Source: Camarhynchus parvulus
Taxonomy: Eukaryota > Chordata > Aves > Passeriformes > Thraupidae
Direction of reading: 5' to 3'
Assembly (NCBI RefSeq): GCF_901933205.1
Contig: NC_044596.1
Span: 3,102,001 to 3,166,000, forward strand
Length of the DNA: 64,000 nt
Numbering within the stretch: the stretch's first letter is position 1; every line of letters starts with the position of its first letter. A program made the translations under genes and the position numbers. The notes beneath the pieces are model-generated. The model made no database searches and had not been told where the DNA came from. It was given only the letters and a program-made list of their open reading frames with translations. This document shows positions 44,801-56,000 of the stretch, one piece after another.

Positions 44801-46518
44801 ACAGAGAACAAGTGTACCATGCTCCTGAAATTATTCCACTCTATGGGGTCTCCACAAAAATGATCCCACTCTTTCAGGAATCTGGACACAGGTAAGCACA
44901 AAAAAAAAAATGAAGAGAGAGACCAACAAAACTGCAGTTGCTGTTTCTCTCTTATTTCCAGAACCCAACTCCCAAATACTTTGAGTTAAAAATTCTCTTT
45001 GTCCTCAGAAAAGGCAGCGTCCTCTCAAGCAGTGAGGTGAGAAACATCATCATTAACTATGTGAAGAGTAATGAGTTGGTTGATGAAACAAACAAGAAGT
45101 GAGTACAGGTGGAAGTTTTCCTCCCCTGCTTCCACAGGAGAGGCTGAAATTAGAGGAAAAAAAGTGACCTGGTTTGCTCCTTCTGTGTGCTTTTGTTTTG
45201 CAGCTTTGTAAAGGTGAATGCCATTCTGTGTGACTGCCTGTTGGATAAATCAGAACAGGATGAGATCTCACACCTTAAATGGGATGAACTCTTGAGCAGG
45301 TGATTGTTCCCTCAATATCCCTTCCCAGAACTGCACAGATTTATTGCCTGCAACTCAAACCCCATGCTGGGAGCTGCCTGAATTGTAATTTCCTGGAGAT
45401 AAATAGGAACACGATGAGATCTCACACCTTAAATGGGACAACCTTTTGAGCAGGTGCTTGTTCTCAGTGTCCCTTCCCAGAATGACACAGATTATTGCTT
45501 TGTCCAGGTGCCTGGAACGACTGCAGCCCTTACACCAGGTGACATTTTCTGGACAAGAACCCATGGTGAGGAAAGGAAACATTGAGCCCATCGACATCAG
45601 CATAGCACAGAGATCATCAAACAAGAAGGTGAAAAAACACAATTAAATGAGGGGGGTTGAGCAGATGAAATCCCAGATCCTGAGGGCAGCTTTGGCAATC
45701 ATTATTAAACCCTCAGCAGTGATATTTCCAGTCCTTACTAATTTCTAATTATTATTAAACCCTCAGCAGTGATATTTCCAGTCCTTACTGGTCCTTACTA
45801 GTTTCTAATCATTATTTAACCCTTCAGCAGTGATGTTTCCAATCATTGTTAACCCTTCAGCAGCGATGTTTCCAATTATTTAACCCTTCAGCAGTGATAT
45901 TTCCAATTATTATTTAACCCTTTGGCAGTGATGTTTCTAATTATTATATAACCTCTCAGCAATGTTTCTAATCATTATTTAACCCTTCAGCAGTGATGTT
46001 TCTAATCATTTTTTAACCCTTCAGCAGTGATGTTTCCAATCATTTTTAACCCTACAGCAGTGATATTTCTAGTCCTTACTAGTTTCCAATCATTTCAAAG
46101 CTTTCAGCAGTGATGTCTCCAAGCATTTTTAACCCTTCAGCAGTGATGTTTCCAATCATTATTAAACCCCACAGGTGACAATTATCAAGAACCTTGAGCT
46201 GTATGGTCTGGACCCACAGTGTGTGGCCAACAGTCTCCAACAGAAGGTCCAAGCCAGTGCCACCATCAGCCCAGCACCAGGAACAAAGGACAGAGTCCAG
46301 GTCCAGATCCAAGGCAACCAAATCCATCATCTGGCCAAGATGCTGCTCGGTAAGAAGATTCTGGAACTGGGCTGGTTGCAGCAAAACTGAGATTTTTAAA
46401 TTCTTTAAGTCTTCCTTAGCTGAAGTGAGCTCTTGGTTGTGTTGCAGAAGAATATCAGCTACCTCGGAAATACATCCAAGGCCTGGAGAAGGCTCCAAAG
46501 CTTGGCCGCAAGAAGTAG
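38705..46518 (+). CDS. EIF2D: Eukaryotic translation initiation factor 2D (ligatin)
   Basis: Fifteen coding exons: 38705-38760, 39806-39996, 40228-40311, 42297-42387, 42950-43057, 43355-43644, 43742-43859, 44325-44370, 44508-44611, 44733-44891, 45009-45098, 45204-45299, 45508-45628, 46175-46349, 46448-46518. They sum to 1800 nt, 599 residues plus TAG (human 584). All junctions are GT...AG and in phase. EIF2D places initiator tRNA on the 40S subunit without GTP and helps recycle post-termination 40S complexes, like the MCTS1-DENR pair. Domains by position: DUF1947 about 1-90 (MFARAFRVRANTSIKGSDRR), PUA about 93-175 (YTLWVYPDLLP, GVAT), acidic linker about 177-280, SWIB/MDM2-like about 398-482 (ALKCRVKKSDLPLL precedes it), SUI1/eIF1 about 506-580 (VTIIKNLELYGLDP, VQIQGNQIHHL). 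It ends LEKAPKLGRKK. Confidence 0.97.
39058..39346 (+). mobile_element. CR1-type LINE fragment in EIF2D intron 1
   Basis: Contains GTGACAGGACTAGGTGGGGA, TATTGGATATTAGGAAGAAA, TCCCTGGAAGTGTCCAAGGC, TGGGACAATGGAAGGTGTCC and a tail AACCCGAACCATCTGTAATT. Same orientation as the gene. Confidence 0.88.
39347..39805 (+). other. EIF2D intron 1, distal part
   Basis: Ordinary intron ending TTTTTCATTGCAG at 39805. Nothing further seen. Confidence 0.7.
40312..42296 (+). other. EIF2D intron 3
   Basis: The longest EIF2D intron, about 2 kb. It has open frames up to about 157 codons, but none has a family match or splice framing. It ends CTTCCCGCAG. No repeat family recognised. Confidence 0.75.
43355..43644 (+). 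CDS. EIF2D: EIF2D exon 6: acidic linker
   Basis: 290 nt encoding residues about 177-273, between the PUA and winged-helix parts. It starts EYGDKSSPPALAPL, close to the human GNKSSPPSIAPL, then runs into a Glu/Asp/Ser-rich low-complexity stretch (EDASTGDQQEAEDS near the end). This linker is the fastest-changing part of the family and accounts for much of the length difference from human. The acceptor is TTTTGTAG before 43355. Confidence 0.92.
45391..45507 (+). pseudogene. Partial duplicate of EIF2D exon 12 inside intron 12
   Basis: The sequence GATGAGATCTCACACCTTAA and what follows to GAGCAGGTG repeats the 3' half of exon 12, its donor site and the following intron (45243-45345) at an offset of 154 bases. 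In the copy the frame equivalent to exon 12 has a TAG (AAATAG where exon 12 has AAATCA), and no acceptor precedes it, so it is a dead pseudo-exon. The copy runs up to the true exon 13 acceptor at TTTGTCCAG. Confidence 0.88.
45688..46165 (+). repeat. Acceptor-like tandem array in EIF2D intron 13
   Basis: About 12-13 units of roughly 33-45 bases, each with ATT(A/T)TTAACCCTTCAGCAG followed by TGAT(G/A)TTTCCAAT. Every unit therefore carries a short pyrimidine tract and CAG like a 3' splice site. The array runs to within about 10 bases of the genuine acceptor (TTAAACCCCACAG, 46174), whose sequence resembles the unit. Confidence 0.93.
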
Positions 46519-46701
46519 GAGAAAAATCAACTGTAAGGATTGCTCAGCTCTCATTATTTTCATTATTTATAGAAGTGTTTGCTGCCAGCAAATCAAGGAT
46601 CATGCACAGGCCCTGCTCATTCCACAGTGAGTCCTGGATGTTTACAAGGTCTGGAATTTGCCCAAATAATAATAGTGCTCCAGGTGTTCCTTTTTCATAA
46701 A

Positions 46702-46719
46702 AATAAAAAGCTCAATAAA
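46702..46719 (+). terminator. EIF2D polyadenylation signals
   Basis: AATAAA at 46702-46707 and again at 46714-46719, about 190 bases after the stop codon, giving a short 3' UTR ending near 46735. A GT/T-rich stretch follows. Confidence 0.75.
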
Positions 46720-46739
46720 CCCCTTGGCATTATCCTCTT

Positions 46740-47295
46740 GTGATTTTTTAAATGGAAATTGATACTGAAGTACTGGATGCTACAGTGGTTTTTGGGTGGT
46801 TTAACATTCTTGCTTTGCATCTTTGATCAAGGATGTGGAATAAACCTCCTCTGAAATATGAGAAAAATACATTCCAACACGATCCTGGGACAGTGCAGTG
46901 TGTTCTGCCATGAAGTAAAACCCCTCTGGCTTAGATTTTATCTTTTAAAACATTTCCAGGTATTGAATTCAGACATTTCAGCACTGAGAATTAACTGCAT
47001 TAGCTGGACTTCTGTAGTTTATATTATTTTTATATATAAAAATACATTTTAATGTATGACGTGAGCTGTAATTTATCACAGGTAACAGTTCTGTCAGCCC
47101 CAGCTGAAAGATTAAATTAATGGAACACTTTGGTCAGGTCTTACAGGTGTGAATGTTCTTTAGCTCTTTAACAGTGGGTTAGGAAATTTAAATTCATTTC
47201 TGGGAAGGATTCCTGTATTTCCCTTTAGACTAAATCCATTGAAGTTCCATAGGAGGGCACCAGAAAAAGAAAGTCAAGAGATTTCTTTAATTACT
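46740..47295. other. Gap between convergent EIF2D and RASSF5 ends
   Basis: About 550 A/T-rich bases separating the predicted 3' ends of the two genes. No other feature seen. Confidence 0.5.
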
Positions 47296-50000
47296 GACAG
47301 CTTTATTATCATTGTCTGTTACACTGTCTGCATATGAACAAATAGTTCCAGAACCTTCAAAAAAAGCTGAGAGTGAGACATTTTGTAAAAATGCCATAGA
47401 ATCACTAGGGAGTAGTAAAAATAAATTACAGCATTGCAAAAATGCATTTCACTTTGCCATAGAAGCTCTACTATTCCATCCTATACACATTATTTTACAG
47501 GTTTTACAGTAGCCATGGAAAAGAAACACACGACCTAGGCGCGACAATTGCTAACCAAAGGCACTGCCAACAGGATCTGCGCTTAAAGAAGGGGCAAATA
47601 CTTCTAAAACCAGCTCAACTGACCCTTGAGAATTTGAGTTTCAACACCCACCAACTCTTCAAATGCCCCTCACATTGAAAAAAAAACAACAAAAGAACGA
47701 GCCCTGCTGGTGCAGGAGGTTTTCAGCAGCATCCACAGTGATTGCATACGAAGCCATGCCTTCTACAAACTGTCAAAGACATGCTGGGGCCAGGAAGGGA
47801 GAGGGGACACTCACCAAAACAAAAATAAAAATAGAAATCAAGGAAACCTGCACAACTTTTCAGCCAGAAAGAAAAGGGATTTCAAACCAAGCGTATGGCT
47901 CTTCCCTCTGAGAGCCACCGGCAGTTTTTTACAGCGCTCTTCCCCACGGTGGAACTGAAGTATTTATACGGTGCTGTCAAGGCTCAAAGCACCAGATAAA
48001 CGGTATTTAAATGACTCCACAAGTGAATAGTGAAGTGCTAAGTCTGCTTGTAGCTGGACAAACAGCCCCAGAGCACGGCAAGTGCTGCTCTGGGGCTGCC
48101 AGCAGTTGTTAAAGGTCGTTGGGTGTAGAGTACAGTACAGCTGGAGGCTCCTCTGCACCAGAGCCCTGCGAGCAAACCCTCACTGCTGACCAGAACAGGA
48201 GCTGCAACTGAGCTTGGCAGAAAGTGGCTTTCACACCAAGTAATGCAGTTACTCTCATAAGGTTTAGAAACAAACATACTCAAAATCTGGGAAAAAAAAA
48301 AAAATCCCAAGCAATCACCTTCCAGAAAGAAACAAAGCAGTTCCTCATCCCTCCCCAGACACGAGGGCCTCGTCACACCAGTGCTGTGGGGACAGGAGGG
48401 ACAAGGCTCTGCACAGCTTCCTCCTTAGCCCAAATGCAAAGTTTTCACACTTAAGGGAAAAAAAAGGCACTGAGGTAAATTTGAACTCATCCCTGTTCCC
48501 CAATAACCTGCTGCCTCCCCTCCCACGGGGCGCAGGTGGGATCCCAGCAGCCGCAGTGAGCTCCATGAGCCCACACCAACCCTGTCCCTGCTCCATCCCG
48601 ATCCAGCACTGACATTCCCTGTTCCCTGGGCTGTGAACAGAGGGAGGGCTGGCCCTGGCTGTGTGCAGTGTGCTCAGAATGGAGCACTGAGGGTAAACAT
48701 GGGGCCCATCCTCTCCCCCAGGATCATTCCAGCCCGGCAGTGATCCCTGCACGGCCTCAGCAGCAGGAGCGAGGGCAGGGACCCAGCCTGCAGCTCGAGG
48801 ACTTTGCTGAGGGATGCTCAGCATGGCGTGGTGGCAGCCCTGAGACAGGCAGAGAGAGACTTGCTGTCCTCTCCTGGCTCCACGGAGAGAGCAAACCCTG
48901 GGAAGCCTCCTGGACAGGCAGGACAGCACCAGTTGAGAGTGGGGAGGGAGAACAGGGCACAGGGACAGCAGGAGCAGGAGGAAGCCCAGGTGAGGTGAGC
49001 AGAAAGCATCCAAGGACAGTAATTCCCTTCCTTGGTGCCACCTCCACACCCCAGCCCTGGATGGGGCTCCTCTCCCTCGGGGCCAGGCACGTTCACAGCT
49101 CAAAATCTGATTTGTGAAGGGGTTTTGAGCTTTCCTGGGTTCCTCTGATGGACACATATTGCTAAACCTTCAACGCTGAACCCTCAGCCTGTGCCCCAAC
49201 CATCACCTTTACACTTTTTAAACAGAATTTCTGGAAACAAAGGTCCCAATTCCTACAGAGTAGGGAACTGGTGAAACCCTGGCTAACTTGGCTAAGCATC
49301 AGGGACTGTTACTGTAATTCATCTCTTTCCAAAATTAGAAGTCAAATAGAATCAAAATGAATGATTTTCCTGCGAATTACTATTACCAAGTTGCAATAAT
49401 ATTTACTAACAGACTGTTAGGGTGTTGCAGCTGCCTTGGCGTCCTAACCTGGCATTTCCCTGGCTGCCTTAGCCCTGAACAAGTCCAGGGCTTGGCTAGA
49501 GCTGCAACACCCACGTGGTTTGGTGCAACAACCTCCTCCCCTTTTCCTGCTGTTTCCTGTGCTCTCCTTACGAAACCAGAACTGGGCCACGAGGGCACTG
49601 TGGGCCACAGCACCTCCAAACAGGAACGAGCAGCTCGCTGGGAGGAGCAGGAACAGCCAGAGCTGCCCTGCTCCAAATTTCAGCCAGCAGAGGGGTCCTG
49701 TTGGGTGTCACACCGAAAATTTTCCACGCAGCCTCTCCAGCGGATGGCACGGCTGGAAATCCACCCAGCAGCTGTGTTTGCTTTGTTGAAGCTGTTTTAT
49801 AAACAGGCTTCCCATTCTTGGACTGGCTCTGGTCCTGGGAGAAGAGGTTTCAGAAGAAAAGCAATAGGATCATTTTAGGGGTGCTGGGAGCCAGTCATTA
49901 TGGAAGGTTGAAGAGGGAGAATGACTATTAAGGTGTCCTGAGAAGTCTTTTCATTTAAAACAGTCTCTAGCTTAGTCTGATGCCCAGTGCCTCCTGAAGG
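47296..50000 (-). other. Probable RASSF5 3' UTR
   Basis: A minus-strand AATAAA (plus-strand TTTATT, 47302-47307) followed by a T/G-rich stretch could end a 3' UTR of about 2.7 kb, a length similar to that of mammalian RASSF5. No protein frame here matches a known family. The region contains no repeat I recognise. Assignment is inference. Confidence 0.45.
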
Positions 50001-53000
50001 TTATCCAGGTTTGCCTCTGGCCTCTTTCAGGGTCTGTTGCAGTCTCTGTTTGAACCTCTCATACTTCTTGTGCACTTGCTGGATTTTGTCCTTCTCCTCT
50101 TTGTCCAGGATCATCAGGAAGTTCTGCAGCTCCGGGATGGAGAAGGCGTCCCACTGCAAAACCAGCAGAGAGGCAAAGTGAGCACACACCTGCTGGACTT
50201 TGTGCGTTCTTACCTCTGAATCTGGCAGGAGGAGCAATAAAATACATTTAAATGTATCTGATCTCCAGGGATTTAACCTCGAGTGGTGAGAGGGATGGGA
50301 TAAGGGGCTACAGCATAAAGGACCATCCCAATCCTCCCACCCCACATGGGAAGCAGAATCCTGCAGGATGCAGCAGCTCCCAGCATTTGCTTTGCTGTGA
50401 TGGGGAGCAAGATTTCAACCAAAAAACTGGCTGTGAATTTATTACCTGTGTCCCTGGCTTTTACTTAAATTAGTGGATTACTTATAACAGTGCTCAGCTA
50501 ATCTAATTAGAGAGGATTAACCCTGGGGCGGCACTGCCGGGTTCCATAAACAGATTATGGGGTGGCCATCAAAACTGGCCTCAGCATTTCCACAGCTCAA
50601 GTTTGAATTGTTTCAAAAACCCAGATCATTCAGGAGCAATAAAAGACTCAAGTTTGAATTGTTTTAAAAACCCAGTTCAAGCTTGAATTGTTTTAAAAAC
50701 CCAGATCATCCAGGAGCAATAAAAGACCTCTTGGAGGGAAACAGGCCTTTCTGTGCTGCCTCTGTCACACATCTCCCAGCCCTGCCATGTGCTCCATATT
50801 TGCGTGAAAACCAAGGAAAAGTCACCAATGTACCTCAACTTCCCCTGTTTCGTTTTCCTTCAGCACAAAGCTCAGCGTGTCGGTGTCAGGGCCTGCCAGC
50901 AGCCGCAGGTACAGGGGGTACTCGGTCAGAGGAAGCTTCTGGAAGAGCACTGCAAGGACAGCAGACACCCCCAGTGAGATCAGGACTGCCAGGGCAGAGG
51001 GAAGCTCAGAGGATCAGCTGGAGCATGGAAAACGATGCTCAGGATCACAGGGCTGTCTCTACCACAGATTCACAGCGATCCCTGTAAGGTCTCAGGTGGT
51101 TTCTCCCCTTCTGAAATCATAATTCCCTGTTAACCTAAGCAGCCTCACCTCCTGTGGAGGTCTGGCCATTGATTCACCTGGATTTAGGCTTTTCCTGCCT
51201 GACACTCCAGTGAGCCCTACAGCACACCAACCCCAGGCAGAGCTGCCAGGCCCTGAACTCACCTTGCCCATCTTTCCTCATCTCCTTGAAAAGTGCAAAC
51301 TTCTGGGGGTTATCCACCACCATGAACTTCTTCAGCAGCCCCTGGATCACCTCGCTCACCGTGGTGGTGCTGCTGATGTGCAGCTGCTTGACGGCATCCA
51401 GGGGCAGGTAGAAGGAGGTCCTCTTGTCTGTCATCTCAGCCAGGTTCACCTCCTTGAGGGCATCGTAGATGGACGGGGGCCGGATCCCGGCTGGCACCGT
51501 CACCGGCCGCCGCAGCTTCAGGTGCACCTTGATGAACCCTGTGTAGGTCCCATCATCGTTCTGGGGCAAAGCACACAAGGATCAGGCTCCAGGAAGCGTT
51601 TCCAGCCCCTTTCCCACCACAACAGCGTGGGGTGACAGCAGGAGCTGCCCCCGCTCCGCGAGTTCCAGCGTTTCTCATTAATCATGTCAAAAGTACCCTG
51701 TAATTTCAGGACAGTCACTGCTGATTTTCTCTTGGTAATGACTCATCCCTTCCTCTCTCGCCTGTGGGATCTTGTTTTATTTCAAACCAGCCCTGCTACG
51801 ATGCAGTTATGGAAATTCCACTGCATGGAATTTGTAGTTGCACTTAATATGGATTTGAAACCCCTGGTTCAGCAGGATCTCCCAAATTTATTCCTTATGT
51901 TTTATTCCCCATTTAAGAGATTCTCACATCTCCATGTAACAAATCATCCCTGATCCCACCATAGCTCCCACCCTCAGCTCCACAAAAATGCAGGAATCAG
52001 GAGAAGAGCCTGGTTCTGCACAGTGCACCCAGGAAGCCTGGCAGTGGTGAGGGCAGAGCTTCTCTCTCTAGAAAGGTTTTGTGTTCCTAAAGCCACTTCC
52101 AACAGCTCCCAGCCCTGGTTCCACCACGACTCATCCCCACTGGGGCTCATCCATGTGGGACAAGGCTCTGTGGCAGCTCCTTGCCAGAGATCAGTGCCAG
52201 CAGGAAGGGATGGAGGCAGGGAAGGTGTGATTGGCGAAGTTCAAAAGATGCCTCTCAGCCCTGGGGACACTGGGCCATCCAGGTGTCATTTGTCCCCTGA
52301 GACTTCCCCCCCCTTACCTGGTTGGCGGGATCCCCACCCCTTCCCTGCCCCTCTCCCTGGGGTTAAAAGGAACAGCAACCACGGGGGTTCAGTGGTTCTG
52401 TTGGAGCTGTTGCTGGGTTCAGAGGCCTGTGGGCCAGAATAAAGCTCTGGATCTAAACCCTCCAGCAGAACCGACTCCTTTCCTTCACCTCACCTAAAGC
52501 CTCTCTGCCAAAGGTAAACCTGAGCTCCTGCTTGCCTGGACTTGTCCCAAGCACCCAGCTGCAGCATCCAGCCAGCCAAAGGTGTCTCTGAGGTGAAACC
52601 ACCACAGCTGCCAGCTTGGTCAAGCAGCAAGAGCCAGACGGGCTGAGGCACGTTCCATCCGGCAATATTGGGATTTAATTCCAATATACTGGCGCCCAAC
52701 GTGGGGCTCGAACCCACGACCCTGAGATTAAGGGTCTCATGCTCTACCGACTGAGCCAGCCGTCACCTGGAGTGTCAGTGACACTGGAAAGCCCAGCAGG
52801 AGGAAAGCAGCTTGCCAGCCACCCTCACCCCAGTGACACCTTCCCCATGCAGAGCCCACAGGAACCAGCCCCAATCTGTGTGTGCGAGGGGAAACCAGCC
52901 CAGCACGTACCAGTTTCATCAGCAGGCAGTTGGTGACCTTTGCATTGTACTTTTCAATCTTCTGTTTGATCTCCTGGACGGTTGGAGGCTCAGGTTTTTC

Positions 53001-56000
53001 TTCTTCTACCGTTTGTGTCACATTCTGCAATCAGAAGAGTGGGGCTTTAGCTGCTTTGTGTGTTGGGTAATGCTCCATCTGTTCAGCTCCTGAAAGCAGG
53101 AGCAGATCCTGCTCACATCCTGAGCACTGATGACGCAGGTGGGGACAGGTGGGGACTATCCCCAAATGGGCAGGATGCCACATCCCAACCCCAAACCACC
53201 TCTGACACCAGTGGCAGGGAACACAAAATGCACCAGCTGGTGGCACAGAGCAGTAAAGCATCCCACTACAAACCAGGGCAAAAAATCCAACCTTTAAAAC
53301 CCACTTTCAAAGCAAAGCCATTTCCAGCTGTGAGCATTTATTTCCTTTTTGTAATGCAAGAAAAAAAAATCCCATCCTATTTCCAGTATTCACAGCTCTG
53401 ACTCCTCAAAACTCAAGCAGCTTCCAGTGGGCTCACCCAGGCAGAACCTGCAGTTAAATCTCTCACTGCTCTTGTCCAAAGCTTGGGAAATGACAGCTCA
53501 GAGCAATAAAAGCACACACGAGCAGCAGGCTGGCTGTGTGACTGATGATAAATCAGGCAGTCCAGGCATCCCAGCCCATGGCAGGAGCTGCTCAGTGTCT
53601 GCCTGGGCCCCCCAGAGGGGGACAGATCCTGCTGCTCACCCAGGTTTGGGGGAATTTCCTCCAAAACCAACGGGTCTGACCCCAAAACCAACGGGTCTGA
53701 CCTGTAGGTGGGCTCTGCCTGAAGGCCAGCCATGGAAATGTCACTAATGAATAATCACACAATCATTAAGGTCACAAAAGGTCTCTGAGATCGAGCCCAG
53801 CTGTCAAACGCAGCACCATGAAACCGTGTCCCCAAGTGTCACATTCACAGCTTTTTGAACACTTCCAGGGATGGTGATTCCACCATTTCCTCCTTTCATG
53901 GAGAAATTTTCACTCCTATCCAATCCAAACCTCCCCTGGCTCCCCTCCAGCCAGCGGGGCAGGTCTGCCTGCTTTATCTGCTCAATCTGCAGCAAACAAC
54001 TCTCCGTGTGTCTTGGGCAATGCTCAGTGGGCTGGATCTCCCTGCTCAGAGCTCTGCTGCCTCCCCAGAACTCACCACCTTCCCTGGTGACAGCCTGGAA
54101 ATGCATTTTGCCCAGATTTTATGTGGGCTTGCTCAGAAGCTGGCATTAGCAGGGAGCAGGAAGCGTGAAGGGATGTGCCATCAAGGCTGGGAAGGCTCAG
54201 AATGAAACCTGTAACCTCTGAGAAGGGAAAAAAGGGGAAAAAAAAAAAAGGGAAAAAAAGGCATCTTGGGGAGCAGAGCTTGTGTCTTCCCAGGCAGCCC
54301 CAGAGCACACAGGACAAGCACACAGCAAGCTGTAAATAAGCCAATATTGCCCAAGGCTACTCCTGGTATTTCTTTCAGGAGGAGAATCAAGCAGAGGACA
54401 AATTGAAAGCTGGGCTGCAATCTGGCAAGGCAGTAAAGGCTGCACTGCTGGGACTGGGCAGCCCTGGGTTCACTGAGGCCATCCCCAGTGACAGCTCAGG
54501 ATTTCTGCATTTCCACCCCAGAGCAGCAAACAGCTGGAGACCTCTGGGACACCCCCAGGGGACAGCAGTGACAGTGGGTTATTTGAGAACTGCACATAAA
54601 GTTTTTCACAGAAGGATGATAAAGTTCTGGAATGTTCTGCCCGGGGAGGTGGTGGAGTCACCATCCCTGGGTGCGTTTAACAAAGCCTGGATGTGGCTCT
54701 GGGTGCCAGGGGCTGGGTTGGACTCGATGATCTCTAAGGTCTCTTCCAACCCAGCGATTCTGTGATTCTGTGAATTGTGTGAAGTATCCCTTTATCAGAA
54801 CTCCCCAATCTGTCAGAGTCCTTTGGTTCACACTGCACCAAGTCTTGGCCACTCACAGGTGCTGGGCTGGCAGGGGAGTCTTTAAAAATCATCTTTAGAA
54901 ACCATGTTGAGGGTTGAGATTTTGAAAGTAGCATGATGGAAAAAAAAAAAAAAAAAAAGCAATAAAAACCCCACATCCCTTCCCTGTAAGTTAACAGAAG
55001 ATGGACTCTCAGAAAGCCTGCACTTCCTCATGTCACCCATGTCACAGCACTGAGACAGGCACAGCTGTGCTGCCCCCCACCAGGGCTGCCCCACCCCAAC
55101 CACGCAGGGAGGGAGGGCAGGGGAACACTGGGACTGTCCCCCCCTGCACACACACACAGAGTTGGAGCTGCAGAGCTGAGGGCACCACAGCATCATCCAT
55201 GGCACAAACACAGCCCAGCACAGAGAGCATCCATCCGTCCATCCATCCATCATCCATCCATCCATCCATCCATCATCCATCCATCCATCCATCCCCCATC
55301 CATCCATCCACCCCATCCATCCATCCATCCCCCCATCCATCCATCCGTCCATCCATCCCCCATCCATCCATCCATCCATCCACGGATCCATCCATCATCC
55401 ATCCATCCATCCATCCATCCATCCATCCATCCATCCATCCATCCATCCATCCATAGATCCATCCATCCATCATCCATCCATCCATAGATCCATCCATCCA
55501 TCATCCATCCATCCATCGATCCATCCATCCATCCATCCATCCATCCATCCATCCATCCCTCCATGGCAAAAGCAAGCCCAGCAGCTCTGTCTGTCCCTGT
55601 CACTGCAGTTTTTCTCTCCCAGGTCCCTCCCCTGGTGACATTCCCAGCCCAGGGACAGTGCCAGCAGCTCAGAGCAGCTCTGTTTCCATGGAGGGACACG
55701 GCACAGCAGGGCAGCAGAGTCCCAGGGCCTCACAGCGGGCACACAGCACATCAGGAGGGCTTTGGCTGCCAAGAAACCCAAAGCACTCCCAGCAGGAGGG
55801 GGCCTGGCTCAGGAGCACGTCATTGGTGTCACACAATGTCACCAATGTCACCGCACACTCCAGCTCTGCCCAGCTGTGCCATCCTGCCTTCCCCACCTGG
55901 GCAGCCCAGGGGTACCTGCAGCCTGCCCAGCCCCCTGCCAGCTCCTCTTCCTCCCCACCCAGGGAAAGAAAGTTCTGGTAATTTCTGTCATGCATCCATC

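Noticed and set aside
52690..52707. Primer-binding site of a full endogenous retrovirus
   Set aside because: The 18 bases fit a lysine primer site, but similarity continues through the entire tRNA and no LTR ending or viral gene lies next to it. Kept only as an alternative origin.
54882..55699. M-D-G-W and H-P-S repeat proteins
   Set aside because: Translation of the (ATCC)n microsatellite.
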